Shown here: piece by piece, positions 24,748 through 32,488 of the stretch
How the letters are laid out: every line of letters begins with the position of its first letter
Numbering within the stretch: position 1 is the stretch's first letter
Position numbers and translations under genes: made by a program
Assembly (NCBI GenBank): GCA_050303335.1
Contig: JBNLBN010000001.1
Coordinates: 43,453-107,452 of the forward strand
Length of the DNA stretch: 64,000 bases
Source: Bilamarchaeum sp050303335
GTDB taxonomy: Archaea; Micrarchaeota; Micrarchaeia; Anstonellales; Bilamarchaeaceae
Direction of reading: 5' to 3'
The notes under the pieces: model-generated
Databases searched by the model: none
What the model saw: the letters and a program-made list of their open reading frames with translations, nothing else
What the model was told of the DNA's origin: nothing

Positions 24748-25385
24748 AATTCGACAGGAATCCATTCAGCAGGATACACCAGTCCCTGATAAGGGATACC
24801 CCCATCGCCCTCGTCGGACTAGGGGGGATCGGCGGCTTCGCATTCGAGAACCTCCTCCGCCTCGGAGCCGAAAATCTCATCGTTTTCGACAATGACCGGT
24901 TCGAACTCACTAACTTCAACCGGCAGGTGCTTTCAACAGATTCGACTCTGGACCGCACCAAGACGTCCGCTGCAAGGGCCCGCGCAAGGAAAATCAACGG
25001 GAACGCAAAAGTCCGGGCCTACAGGAGTTTCCGGTCGCTGGATGAAAAAATCATCATCGACGCCACCGACAATCTTGAAACAAGGATTGCCCTCTCCAGG
25101 ATTGCAAGAAATGAAAGGATTCCCTATGTCTTTGCATCGGCAAACGATTCCAGGGGGATCGTCTCGCTTTTTACTGATTACGAATTTGAAAAGGCTTTCC
25201 AGGTCGCTGGCAAGCAGACTGGAAAATGCTCCACAATCACATGCCCTGCGGCCGCGGTTTCCGGATCCATTGCAGCATCCCAGGCTGTAAACCATATTAT
25301 CGGAAAGCCGGTGATAAAGGCGCCAAAGGCCCTCTTTTTCGACCTTGAGAGGCCGGATCCGTTTTGGATGGTGGATCTGGAATGA
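24744..25385 (+). CDS. E1-like adenylating enzyme (ThiF/MoeB/HesA family)
   Basis: The Rossmann fold begins LVGLGGIGGFAFENLLRLG and continues with the adenylation motifs FDNDRFELTNFNRQ and DATDNLETR. These enzymes adenylate a ubiquitin-like protein or related acceptor for sulfur transfer or tRNA modification. At 213 residues it is a short form. Cysteines occur in KCSTITCP, near where ThiF/MoeB have zinc or catalytic cysteines. No ThiS/MoaD-like partner is adjacent, so the substrate is unknown. Confidence 0.88.
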   Translation: MKFDRNPFSRIHQSLIRDTPIALVGLGGIGGFAFENLLRLGAENLIVFDNDRFELTNFNRQVLSTDSTLDRTKTSAARARARKINGNAKVRAYRSFRSLDEKIIIDATDNLETRIALSRIARNERIPYVFASANDSRGIVSLFTDYEFEKAFQVAGKQTGKCSTITCPAAAVSGSIAASQAVNHIIGKPVIKAPKALFFDLERPDPFWMVDLE

Positions 25386-25651
25386 AATACTATGTGCTCG
25401 AGCCGTGCAAGAGCTCGAACGGATTCGAGATCAAGTTCCAGGCAAAGATTGACCTTGATAGGTCGGCAGAAGTATTCGAGCCTGTTTCAAGGTCACTCGT
25501 GGTGCTCCTTGCAAAGTTCGGGGATTACACTCTGAGCATATATTCAAGCGGCAGAATTATGATAAAATCGGACAAGCGCATGGACCGGAAAGATGTAGAA
25601 CATGCGGCAGAAGAAATTACTGCGAAACTGGAGGAGGGAAATGCAATATGA
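25382..25651 (+). CDS. Small protein of unknown function, possibly half-TBP-like
   Basis: The 89-residue product starts at the ATG that overlaps the E1-like gene stop (ATGA) and itself overlaps the PHP gene by ATGA. The second half reads as beta strands followed by a helix, with LSIYSSGRIMIKSDK resembling the strand pattern in TBP-fold proteins. That fold suggestion is inference from pattern only. Position implies a role with the E1-like and PHP proteins. Confidence 0.7.
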   Translation: MKYYVLEPCKSSNGFEIKFQAKIDLDRSAEVFEPVSRSLVVLLAKFGDYTLSIYSSGRIMIKSDKRMDRKDVEHAAEEITAKLEEGNAI

Positions 25652-26292
25652 AAATCGACCTTCATGTCCATACCGAAAGCTCGATCGACTCGATAATCAA
25701 GATCGATGACCTTGCAAAAAAATCAAAGAGCCTCGGGATCATCCCTGCAATAACAGACCACAATAACATCAGGTCCCACGAAAGGTTCAGGAAGCTTGGC
25801 ACGCCATTCATTCCCGGAGAGGAAATACGAACAGACCGCGGCGACCTGATAGCCCTGTTCATCAATGAGAATATACCAAAGGGAACCGGGTTTGCCGAGA
25901 GCCTTGACATGATAAAGGTGCAGGGCGCACTATCCTATCTTCCTCATATGTACGACCTGACGAGGGCCGGAGCGATTCCGGAAAAAGGAGAAATAAACAA
26001 GATCGATATAATTGAGACTTTCAATGCAAGGACGCTTGACAAGAACATGAACCTTAAGGCCATGGACTTTGCGAAAAAACATTCGCTTCTCCAGGGAGTC
26101 GGATCCGACAGCCATTTCCTTTTCGAGTTTGGCTCTACCTATAATATCATGCCTGATTTTGACCTCGGCGACCCTAAAGATTTTTTAAGGTCAATGGCAA
26201 AGTCCAGCTATCAAAAGACAAGTGCGCCATTTTATGTGAGGGGGACCACGACAATGGTAAAATTCATGAGGAGGATCAATGGATCCGGTTGA
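25648..26292 (+). CDS. PHP-domain metal-dependent phosphoesterase
   Basis: The 214-residue protein starts MKIDLHVHTESSIDS, the PHP motif I, followed by AITDHNN, PGEEIRTDRGDL and GSDSH, which provide the expected metal-binding His, Asp and Glu residues. PHP proteins hydrolyse phosphoesters such as histidinol phosphate, nucleoside diphosphates or DNA 3' ends; the substrate here is unknown. It overlaps its neighbours on both sides. Confidence 0.9.
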   Translation: MKIDLHVHTESSIDSIIKIDDLAKKSKSLGIIPAITDHNNIRSHERFRKLGTPFIPGEEIRTDRGDLIALFINENIPKGTGFAESLDMIKVQGALSYLPHMYDLTRAGAIPEKGEINKIDIIETFNARTLDKNMNLKAMDFAKKHSLLQGVGSDSHFLFEFGSTYNIMPDFDLGDPKDFLRSMAKSSYQKTSAPFYVRGTTTMVKFMRRINGSG

Positions 26293-26557
26293 TGCAGGTT
26301 TTTGGCATCTTATTGCCGGAACCAGGGGAGGCCCGACACGGCTGGGCATACTTTTGGCTTTGTTAGAAGGACCGCTGAATGCCAACCAGATCTGCGAGAT
26401 CATGTCCATGGATTACAAGACCGTCCGCCATCATCTTGATATTCTTGAAAAGAACCACCTTCTTGAGGTGTCGAAGGAGAAGAAATACGGAGAGCAGTAT
26501 GCGCTCCGGGAATTCGTCAGGGAGAAACTCTCCAAGATGAATTTGGGGAAACTATAA
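26279..26557 (+). CDS. ArsR-like winged-helix protein
   Basis: The 92-residue protein contains a winged helix with TRLGILLALLEGPLNANQIC and the recognition helix MDYKTVRHHLDILEKNHLL. No metal-binding cysteines of the classical ArsR type are seen. It overlaps the PHP gene by 14 bp and is followed 25 bp later by a small membrane protein, a pairing that may link DNA binding to a membrane signal. Confidence 0.85.
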   Translation: MDPVDAGFWHLIAGTRGGPTRLGILLALLEGPLNANQICEIMSMDYKTVRHHLDILEKNHLLEVSKEKKYGEQYALREFVREKLSKMNLGKL

Positions 26558-26582
26558 TAAATGAAATAAACGAGGTAAAAAT

Positions 26583-26867
26583 ATGGAAGTAATCGATATC
26601 GCGGTCATAATAAACGTGCTCAACGTCCTGCTGCTCTCAGCCCTGCTTTACACCTATGGAAAGAATTATTTCTCGGTCAAGGCGAAATTCTGCCTCGGGC
26701 TGATATTGTTTGCGGGCCTTTTTATGATTCAGAACCTTATCGCGATCTACTTTGAGCTCTTCCAGTCCCACTGCTATTCGCAAGACACTGCGCAGTTCTC
26801 GCTGATACTAAACATCATCCAGACATTCGGCTTCACGTCCCTGCTGTATATAACCTGGAATCCCTAG
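26583..26867 (+). CDS. Small three-helix membrane protein
   Basis: The 94-residue product has three hydrophobic segments, at about residues 5-24, 37-56 and 72-90, and ends YITWNP. The family is not recognised. It follows the ArsR-like gene and is the last gene before a new promoter, so it could anchor or signal to the HTH protein. Confidence 0.7.
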   Translation: MEVIDIAVIINVLNVLLLSALLYTYGKNYFSVKAKFCLGLILFAGLFMIQNLIAIYFELFQSHCYSQDTAQFSLILNIIQTFGFTSLLYITWNP

Positions 26868-26904
26868 CGAAAGCTATTTAATAGATGGATAAGATTTGGC
26901 TCCT

Positions 26905-27951
26905 ATGGCAGATTTTCCTGGTGTAGAGATCGCAGTCACTGTTGTTTTCGCCTCGATCCTGCTCGCCGCCATCATGATAGGTCTTGGCAGGGCACTGCAA
27001 TACAAGCGGATCGAATCCTTCGGAATCGAGGAACTCATACAGTCAATCATTAACGCAGCGATAATCGGAGCCTTCGCAGCAGTTACGGAACTGGTCGCAT
27101 CGATAAGCTCCACCATCGTCACTCCGATATGCCAGGAAGGGAACGTTATAGAGCAGCTGATCTGCGTGCTTTCCTCTGTAAACGATATGCTCTTCTCGAT
27201 GTTCAAAGAGCTTGTGCAGATCATGAACCTGGTGGGATACTACCAGTCGATCTCGCTTGATTTCGGCGCCTTCATGATCACGCCGTTCGAGAATCTTGCC
27301 ACCCTCTCAGGGGTGCTCTCCACCCAGCTGTTCACGCTCAATGCGCTGATAATTCTTGTTTCCCTCAATATCCAGGTTGGAAGCTTCATAGGAGAAAACG
27401 CCATGGGCCTCCTGTTTCCGGTGGGCCTTGTCCTGAGAACGTTTTTCGCAACAAGGAAGGTCGGCGGATTCCTCATTGCGCTTTCCCTGGGGCTATTCAT
27501 CTTCTTCCCGACATTCATCATGATATTCCCGGATCCGCAGCCGAATGCGAACGAGTCTGCACTGCTGATGCAGAATTTCACGAACAACAGCTTCTATGCG
27601 ACCCCGCCAATCATCGACCTGAACGACAACTATGCCATTGCAGGAAAATTCGACATCCTTTCAGGAAGGTGCAAACAGCAGAACACAACCAACATAACGA
27701 ACGTCACATCGAACTGCAATGAGACGCTGGTACTCTACAACATATCCAACCTCTCGGCCAACAACACCTCGGTTGATTTCACGTCCGACATAACTGAAAT
27801 AGTGCAGTCAAACAACAACGTGCTTGCGAAAGTCCTCCTTTATTCAGTTCTAGCGCCCGTCTTCTCGCTGCTTATCACAGTTGTTTTCGTCAAGGAACTC
27901 GCGACGATTCTCGGCAGTGAAGTAGGGATAAAAACCATAGCTTCAATTTAA
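26905..27951 (+). CDS. Polytopic membrane protein, VirB6/CedA-like candidate
   Basis: The 348-residue protein has about six hydrophobic segments and one long extracytoplasmic loop (about residues 215-300) carrying about ten N-X-S/T sequons. An upstream TATA-like TATTTAAT (26875-26882) is centred 26 bp from the ATG at 26905, favouring it over a TTG at 26896. Helix content and position upstream of VirB4-like genes recall VirB6/TrbL or CedA channel proteins, but I see no diagnostic motif. Sequon density fits glycosylation by the AglB encoded in this window. Confidence 0.75.
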   Translation: MADFPGVEIAVTVVFASILLAAIMIGLGRALQYKRIESFGIEELIQSIINAAIIGAFAAVTELVASISSTIVTPICQEGNVIEQLICVLSSVNDMLFSMFKELVQIMNLVGYYQSISLDFGAFMITPFENLATLSGVLSTQLFTLNALIILVSLNIQVGSFIGENAMGLLFPVGLVLRTFFATRKVGGFLIALSLGLFIFFPTFIMIFPDPQPNANESALLMQNFTNNSFYATPPIIDLNDNYAIAGKFDILSGRCKQQNTTNITNVTSNCNETLVLYNISNLSANNTSVDFTSDITEIVQSNNNVLAKVLLYSVLAPVFSLLITVVFVKELATILGSEVGIKTIASI

Positions 27952-27975
27952 AAATTTGGCAGGTGAGAAATTAAC

Positions 27976-28758
27976 ATGATTATAAACCGCGCTATAACCA
28001 TAATTGCTCTTGTAGGCGGAATTCTTGCTATAATCCTGTCTATCCTTTCCGGAAATTTCCTCTTTCCGATACTCGCATCATTGCTTTTCAGTTTCAGCCT
28101 GCTCATATGGAAATACGGCTATCTTTTCATTCCGGTCATCACCAAGGCGACGAACATAGTCGAGGTGCGCGGTTCATATCAGGTGCCATCTTCCAGGGAT
28201 CACATACTGATGAAGACTGACAACGGCTATTACGCGTCAAAATTCCTTGAGGTTAAATTCTATGAAAGCTCGATGGAAAAGGACACCACGGAAAAAAAGA
28301 ACATGTTCGAATCCTTCGAGAAGGCAATAAGTTCGCTAAAATACGTTGTAAAAGTAAGCCTGATGATCACGACGCTTGACCTTTCTCGCCATATTGACGA
28401 GATAAAGACAAGGCGGGCAACTGTTGAAGCGAAAAAGTCAAAGGAAGCGAAACTGGCGCAGAACGAGGCACTCAGGATGGACCGTGAACTTGCGTACCTG
28501 AACAGGCTCCTTGACAGGATCACGCAGGGAGAACGGCCTGTCGAAGTAGTCGCATTCGCATCCACTACGGCCTTCGGCCTGACAAGGGACGAGGCGACCA
28601 GCAGGGTGAACCGGCAGGCAAAGGAAATACGGACAATACTTTCCAGTTCGCTCGGATGCGAGGTCCGCGACCTGAAGGACACAGACATGCTCAAATGCTT
28701 TGAATGGGACTATTTCTTCCCGACAACAAGAGAAGAAATCAAGGATTCCCTCTTTTAG
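27976..28758 (+). CDS. Membrane protein with VirB3/PrgI-like helices and VirB4 N-domain-like region
   Basis: Two adjacent helices fill residues 1-53, as in VirB3/PrgI proteins. The rest (about 60-255) is soluble and follows the order seen in the N-terminal domain of VirB4/TraC ATPases: a strand ending FFYESSMEK-like, FESFEKAISSLKYVVKVSL, a charged helix pair and a final strand with EVRDLKDTDML. In conjugation systems this domain precedes the ATPase within one chain; here the ATPase is the next gene. The assignment is by pattern and context, not by search. Confidence 0.7.
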   Translation: MIINRAITIIALVGGILAIILSILSGNFLFPILASLLFSFSLLIWKYGYLFIPVITKATNIVEVRGSYQVPSSRDHILMKTDNGYYASKFLEVKFYESSMEKDTTEKKNMFESFEKAISSLKYVVKVSLMITTLDLSRHIDEIKTRRATVEAKKSKEAKLAQNEALRMDRELAYLNRLLDRITQGERPVEVVAFASTTAFGLTRDEATSRVNRQAKEIRTILSSSLGCEVRDLKDTDMLKCFEWDYFFPTTREEIKDSLF

Positions 28759-28763
28759 AAAAC

Positions 28764-28805
28764 TTTATATATCCCACTGTTGAGTACTTGTTGGGTTGAG
28801 GTGGA
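28764..28805 (+). promoter_or_regulatory. Promoter and strong SD of the VirB4-like ATPase
   Basis: TTTATATA at 28764-28771 would start transcription near 28793. The strong SD sequence GAGGTGGA at 28798-28805 lies directly against the ATG at 28806. The ATPase can thus be expressed independently of the upstream membrane genes. Confidence 0.55.
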
Positions 28806-30359
28806 ATGAAGTCTTCATATATGCTCTCTAAGGAGCTTGCGCGCAATATGATTTTTGTGCATCCTCCGGAGCCGAGAAAAGATCTATTGCTTTCAGATCC
28901 GATGCAGGGAGTCTATATCGGGAAAACAAGGTTTCTCGGCACTCCCGTATTCTGGGATCCGAAGAAGCTCATTAATCCGCACATTGCGATACTCGGAATT
29001 ACCGGTTCCGGTAAAAGTTATACTGTAAAGACTTTTCTCACAAGGGCATCTTTAATCTGGAACACCAATGCAGTGATACTTGACTGGGTCGGAGAATACA
29101 GGGAATGGGTAAGGCAGGCAGGGGGGAGGATCATAGATCTTTCTGAAGAAAGGCTTAATATCCTCGACCTGGTCGGACTTCCGAAAAGGAGCCGGATCAG
29201 GCACATAATTTCAGCACTGGACATACTTGTGGACCTGAAGGCATATCCCAACGAGCGTGACGAGATCGAGCAGTCGCTTGAGGAGATATATTTCAACCAT
29301 TCTAGCAAGATGCCTGCAATGGCCGAGATAAACCGGAAGCTCTCGAAGAAGAACATAACCAAGAAAGAGAAACAGGAACTGCTCTCAAAGCTAAGCAAGC
29401 TGGAGAGCTGCAAGCCCACGCTTATCGATGTCGTCAACCTCCTTGAGAAGAAGGGGAAGAGGAAGGCTGCCAGGCTACTGAAGCGATTCACCGTGGAAGG
29501 CACTGATTTCTTTGCAGGAAATTCTACAATGGACGTCAAGGCGCTTACAAACAGCGGACTTGTCTGCGTTGATCTCCACAATCTCCCGACAGAGGAGATG
29601 AGGAGTCTTGCCGGGCTCACGATCCTCCAGTACATAAAGGAGATAATGCGCCAGGAAAAAATGGAGGAGGACCATAAGAAGGTGAAGCTCTTCGTCGTCC
29701 TAGATGAGGCATGGAAGATCGCGCAGGACGAGAGGTCCGACGTGATCACCATAGTCCGTGAAGGTCGGAAGTACAACTTCTCGCTCGTGATCGCTACCCA
29801 GAACCCGACAGATATGCACAAGACGATCTTCAGCAACATCGGCTCGATCTTCGTGCTGCGCCTTGTTCTTAAGGAATACAGGGATTACGTAAAGAATTCC
29901 ATAGGATATTCCGAATTCATTGACAACGAGATATCCAAGTTCGGTGTGGGGGATGCCGCGGTCAACATGATATTTTCTGAGAGGCAGTCAAAGGTCATGA
30001 CATTCCTGATGAATAAGATTGATGGAGAAGAGCCTCTTTTCCTCTACAAGATAAAGGGTGGAGAGATGAATATTGAAATCGAACGTGAACAGTTTGTTCA
30101 GATGCTTTATGAATTGGGACTTAACGAGGGCCAGCTGGGAATGATAAAAGCCCAGTTCGAGAAGGGAGACGGTCTGCTTGAAGGCGAGGAGCTTGTTGCA
30201 ATACTGGAAAAGTTCGGATATTCCAGGCCATCGATCATATCATTCCTGCGGCAGCTTGGGATAGACGAGAAGAACCTTATAAAGGTGTTTTCCCTGGTCA
30301 GGATGCGGAAAGCGACCAAGGGGGTCGTTCATCTCGTAATGGAGGATGGAAATGTCTGA
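28806..30359 (+). CDS. VirB4/HerA-family ATPase
   Basis: The 517-residue protein has Walker A GITGSGKSYTVK near residue 68, Walker B LFVVLDEAWKI near 298 and the downstream ATQNP motif near 329, as in VirB4/TraC/HerA hexameric motors. It lacks the N-terminal HAS-barrel of HerA. The C-terminal 110 residues form an extra helical region after the core. Its membrane-linked N-terminal domain appears to be encoded separately upstream. A role in moving DNA or protein across the envelope is inferred from the family and locus. Confidence 0.88.
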   Translation: MKSSYMLSKELARNMIFVHPPEPRKDLLLSDPMQGVYIGKTRFLGTPVFWDPKKLINPHIAILGITGSGKSYTVKTFLTRASLIWNTNAVILDWVGEYREWVRQAGGRIIDLSEERLNILDLVGLPKRSRIRHIISALDILVDLKAYPNERDEIEQSLEEIYFNHSSKMPAMAEINRKLSKKNITKKEKQELLSKLSKLESCKPTLIDVVNLLEKKGKRKAARLLKRFTVEGTDFFAGNSTMDVKALTNSGLVCVDLHNLPTEEMRSLAGLTILQYIKEIMRQEKMEEDHKKVKLFVVLDEAWKIAQDERSDVITIVREGRKYNFSLVIATQNPTDMHKTIFSNIGSIFVLRLVLKEYRDYVKNSIGYSEFIDNEISKFGVGDAAVNMIFSERQSKVMTFLMNKIDGEEPLFLYKIKGGEMNIEIEREQFVQMLYELGLNEGQLGMIKAQFEKGDGLLEGEELVAILEKFGYSRPSIISFLRQLGIDEKNLIKVFSLVRMRKATKGVVHLVMEDGNV

Positions 30360-31053
30360 AGAAAAGATCGTAGTAAAATGCAAGCAGAAGAAAAACCTCA
30401 AGGCCCTTGCATCGCTTTTCGGGGGGCTGGGATTCACCAAAATCACATACTCAAAGGGAACGCTGGCAATAGAAAAGACGAGGGGCACCGATCTTCGGGG
30501 GAATCCCTATCTTGAATACAGGGTTGAATTCATCGGCGACGAGATCATCTTCACATTCAGCCTCTCAGGAAAACGCAGCAAGAACGCGAGGCTTCTTGAA
30601 CTGATGCCGACATTCCTGAACATCCTGCAGGTCGCGGAGGATTACTACGACATAAACCCAACTCAGATTTTTTCCAACATCAACACTGTTCTTCAGGAAC
30701 TTTCAAAGATCATAGACAAGGACGCGGTCGAGTTTTCCACGCAGCTAACAGACCTGCAGGCGAAATTCGACGATCTCAACAGGAAGTATTCGGACCTCGT
30801 CCGCTCAAGCGAGGCAAATACCAGGATACTGCTGGAGTGCGAAAGGAAGCGGGATGAGCAGCAGAAGAAACTTTCCCAGCTTACCGGCATGAGCGACGAA
30901 CTCCTAAAGGAATCTCTGTTCACATGGATCAAGGTCCACAGCGGATCGATAGACATCCGGGAATTCTCCAAGGTCAATTCCATCTCAGTATCAAGGACGG
31001 AAGAGGGCCTGGACCAGCTGATCCGTGAAGGGTACATAAGGAGGAGGGTTTAA
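30352..31053 (+). CDS. Coiled-coil protein with C-terminal winged helix
   Basis: The 233-residue protein has an N-terminal alpha/beta region (about 1-80), a coiled coil (about 120-180) and a C-terminal winged helix (IDIREFSKVNSISVSRTEEGL, REGYIRRR). The start at 30352 is chosen because GGAGG lies six bases upstream; the ATG at 30346 is an alternative. It overlaps the ATPase gene by 8 bp, so the two are probably coupled and may act together. No membrane segment is seen. The family is unrecognised. Confidence 0.8.
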   Translation: MSEEKIVVKCKQKKNLKALASLFGGLGFTKITYSKGTLAIEKTRGTDLRGNPYLEYRVEFIGDEIIFTFSLSGKRSKNARLLELMPTFLNILQVAEDYYDINPTQIFSNINTVLQELSKIIDKDAVEFSTQLTDLQAKFDDLNRKYSDLVRSSEANTRILLECERKRDEQQKKLSQLTGMSDELLKESLFTWIKVHSGSIDIREFSKVNSISVSRTEEGLDQLIREGYIRRRV

Positions 31054-31055
31054 CC

Positions 31056-31196
31056 GTGAAAAAGCTTGAAGTGAACTACCTATTCGCCTTCGAGATCCTC
31101 AAGCCCTACAATTTCACGAGGTCATACATTATCAAAGCCCCGCTAAAAAAGTCTTTTAAAGAGAAGTTGGCTGAAATGTTAACAGGTCGGATATGA
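31056..31196 (+). CDS. 46-residue basic protein, GTG start
   Basis: A GTG at 31056 follows the SD-like AGGAGG at 31039-31044 and opens a 46-residue frame (start MKKLEVNYLFAFEILKP, end MLTGRI). Codon use in its first half matches the neighbours. It begins two bases after the coiled-coil gene and its stop overlaps the purD start as ATGA. No family is recognised. The last third overlaps the probable purD promoter, which weakens the call. Confidence 0.5.
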   Translation: MKKLEVNYLFAFEILKPYNFTRSYIIKAPLKKSFKEKLAEMLTGRI

Positions 31197-32488
31197 TGAA
31201 AGTCTTACTAGTTGGAAATGGAGCAAGAGAACATGCAGTGGCAGCAAGACTCGCAACGGACTGCGAAGTATATTCAATCATGTCGAAAAAGAATCCGGCA
31301 ATCGCACAACTCTCAAGAGAATACTGGACCTGCGACATAGAAAGTCCGGAAGAAGTCTCAAAAATTATAAATGACAGGGATTTCGACCTAGGATTCTCAA
31401 GCCCGGATGCCACGCTGGCCGCAGGGATCAGCGACGTACTTTCAAAAAAGATGCTCGTTGCCTCCCCGACCATGGCTGCATCGCGAATAGAATGGGACAA
31501 GTCGTTCATGAGGTCGCTTGCAGAGAAATACCACATTTCAGGCGCTCCTGTCCACAAGGTGATTCAGGATGATTCCGATCTGGAATCATTTATCAGGGAT
31601 CTGCAGGATGTAGCTGTCAAGCCGCTCGGTCTCACCGGAGGAAAAGGCGTTAAGGTAAGCGGTGACCACTTCAGGGACCCAAGCGAGGCAATTGATTATG
31701 CCAAGACGCTTATGCGCAAGGACGGATCTGTTCTTATTGAGGAAAAGCTGATTGGCGAGGAGTTCACGCTCCAGGCGTTCTGTGACGGATCCAGGATCGC
31801 CCTAATGCCCCCTGTCCAGGACCATAAGCGCGCCTATGTCAATGACGAAGGGCCGAACACCGGCGGCATGGGAAGCTATTCCACAGGAAAAAAGCTTCCG
31901 TTTCTTACTGATTCAGATCTGGACGTTGCAAAAAAAGTCATCCAGGAGACGGTTCATTCGCTCCGGAAAGAAGGAAGCCCGTTCAAGGGAATCCTCTACG
32001 GGCAGTTCATAATAACCAAGAGCGGTATAAAACTCATAGAATTCAACGCAAGGTTCGGAGATCCCGAAGCAATGAACGTGATGACTCTGCTTGAAGGCTC
32101 GCTTTCAGATGTGTTCCTTTCGATGGCGGAAGGACAGCTGAAGGGCGCAGATTTTTCGGAGGACAATACCGTTGTCAAGTACCTGGTTCCCAAGGGCTAT
32201 CCGGACAATCCGCTAAAGGATGCCGAAGTGAATGTCGATGCATCATCTCTCGAACAAAGCGGCGCGTCATTGTTTTATGCCTCAGTATATGAGAAATCCG
32301 GAAAGATCTTTACAACTTCGTCCAGGGCTTTCGGGCTTGTCGGCAGGGCAGCAACCCTTGAGGAGGCAGAGAAAATCTCCGAGGAATCCTGCAAGTACAT
32401 AACAGGCCCGCTTTGGCACAGGGAGGATATCGGAACCAAGCAAGTGATCGAGAGGAAAATCAGGCGCATGAAAGAAATTCGTGGTTAA
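31193..32488 (+). CDS. purD: Phosphoribosylamine-glycine ligase
   Basis: PurD joins glycine to phosphoribosylamine in purine synthesis. The ATP-grasp protein starts VLLVGNGAREHAVA and shows KPLGLTGGKGVKV, EFTLQAF, GPNTGGMGSYS and EFNARFGDPEA. Length 431 is normal. Two consecutive ATGs (31193 and 31196) are possible starts. A TATA-like TTTTAAA at 31154-31160 suggests its own promoter. Confidence 0.95.
   Translation: MMKVLLVGNGAREHAVAARLATDCEVYSIMSKKNPAIAQLSREYWTCDIESPEEVSKIINDRDFDLGFSSPDATLAAGISDVLSKKMLVASPTMAASRIEWDKSFMRSLAEKYHISGAPVHKVIQDDSDLESFIRDLQDVAVKPLGLTGGKGVKVSGDHFRDPSEAIDYAKTLMRKDGSVLIEEKLIGEEFTLQAFCDGSRIALMPPVQDHKRAYVNDEGPNTGGMGSYSTGKKLPFLTDSDLDVAKKVIQETVHSLRKEGSPFKGILYGQFIITKSGIKLIEFNARFGDPEAMNVMTLLEGSLSDVFLSMAEGQLKGADFSEDNTVVKYLVPKGYPDNPLKDAEVNVDASSLEQSGASLFYASVYEKSGKIFTTSSRAFGLVGRAATLEEAEKISEESCKYITGPLWHREDIGTKQVIERKIRRMKEIRG

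Noticed and set aside
28806..30359. HerA DNA translocase
   Set aside because: The N-terminal HAS-barrel is missing and neighbours are membrane proteins, so VirB4-type is preferred, although the families are close.
26905..31053. Integrated conjugative element
   Set aside because: No relaxase, integrase, flanking direct repeats or change in codon use was seen; the locus is flanked by ordinary chromosomal genes.
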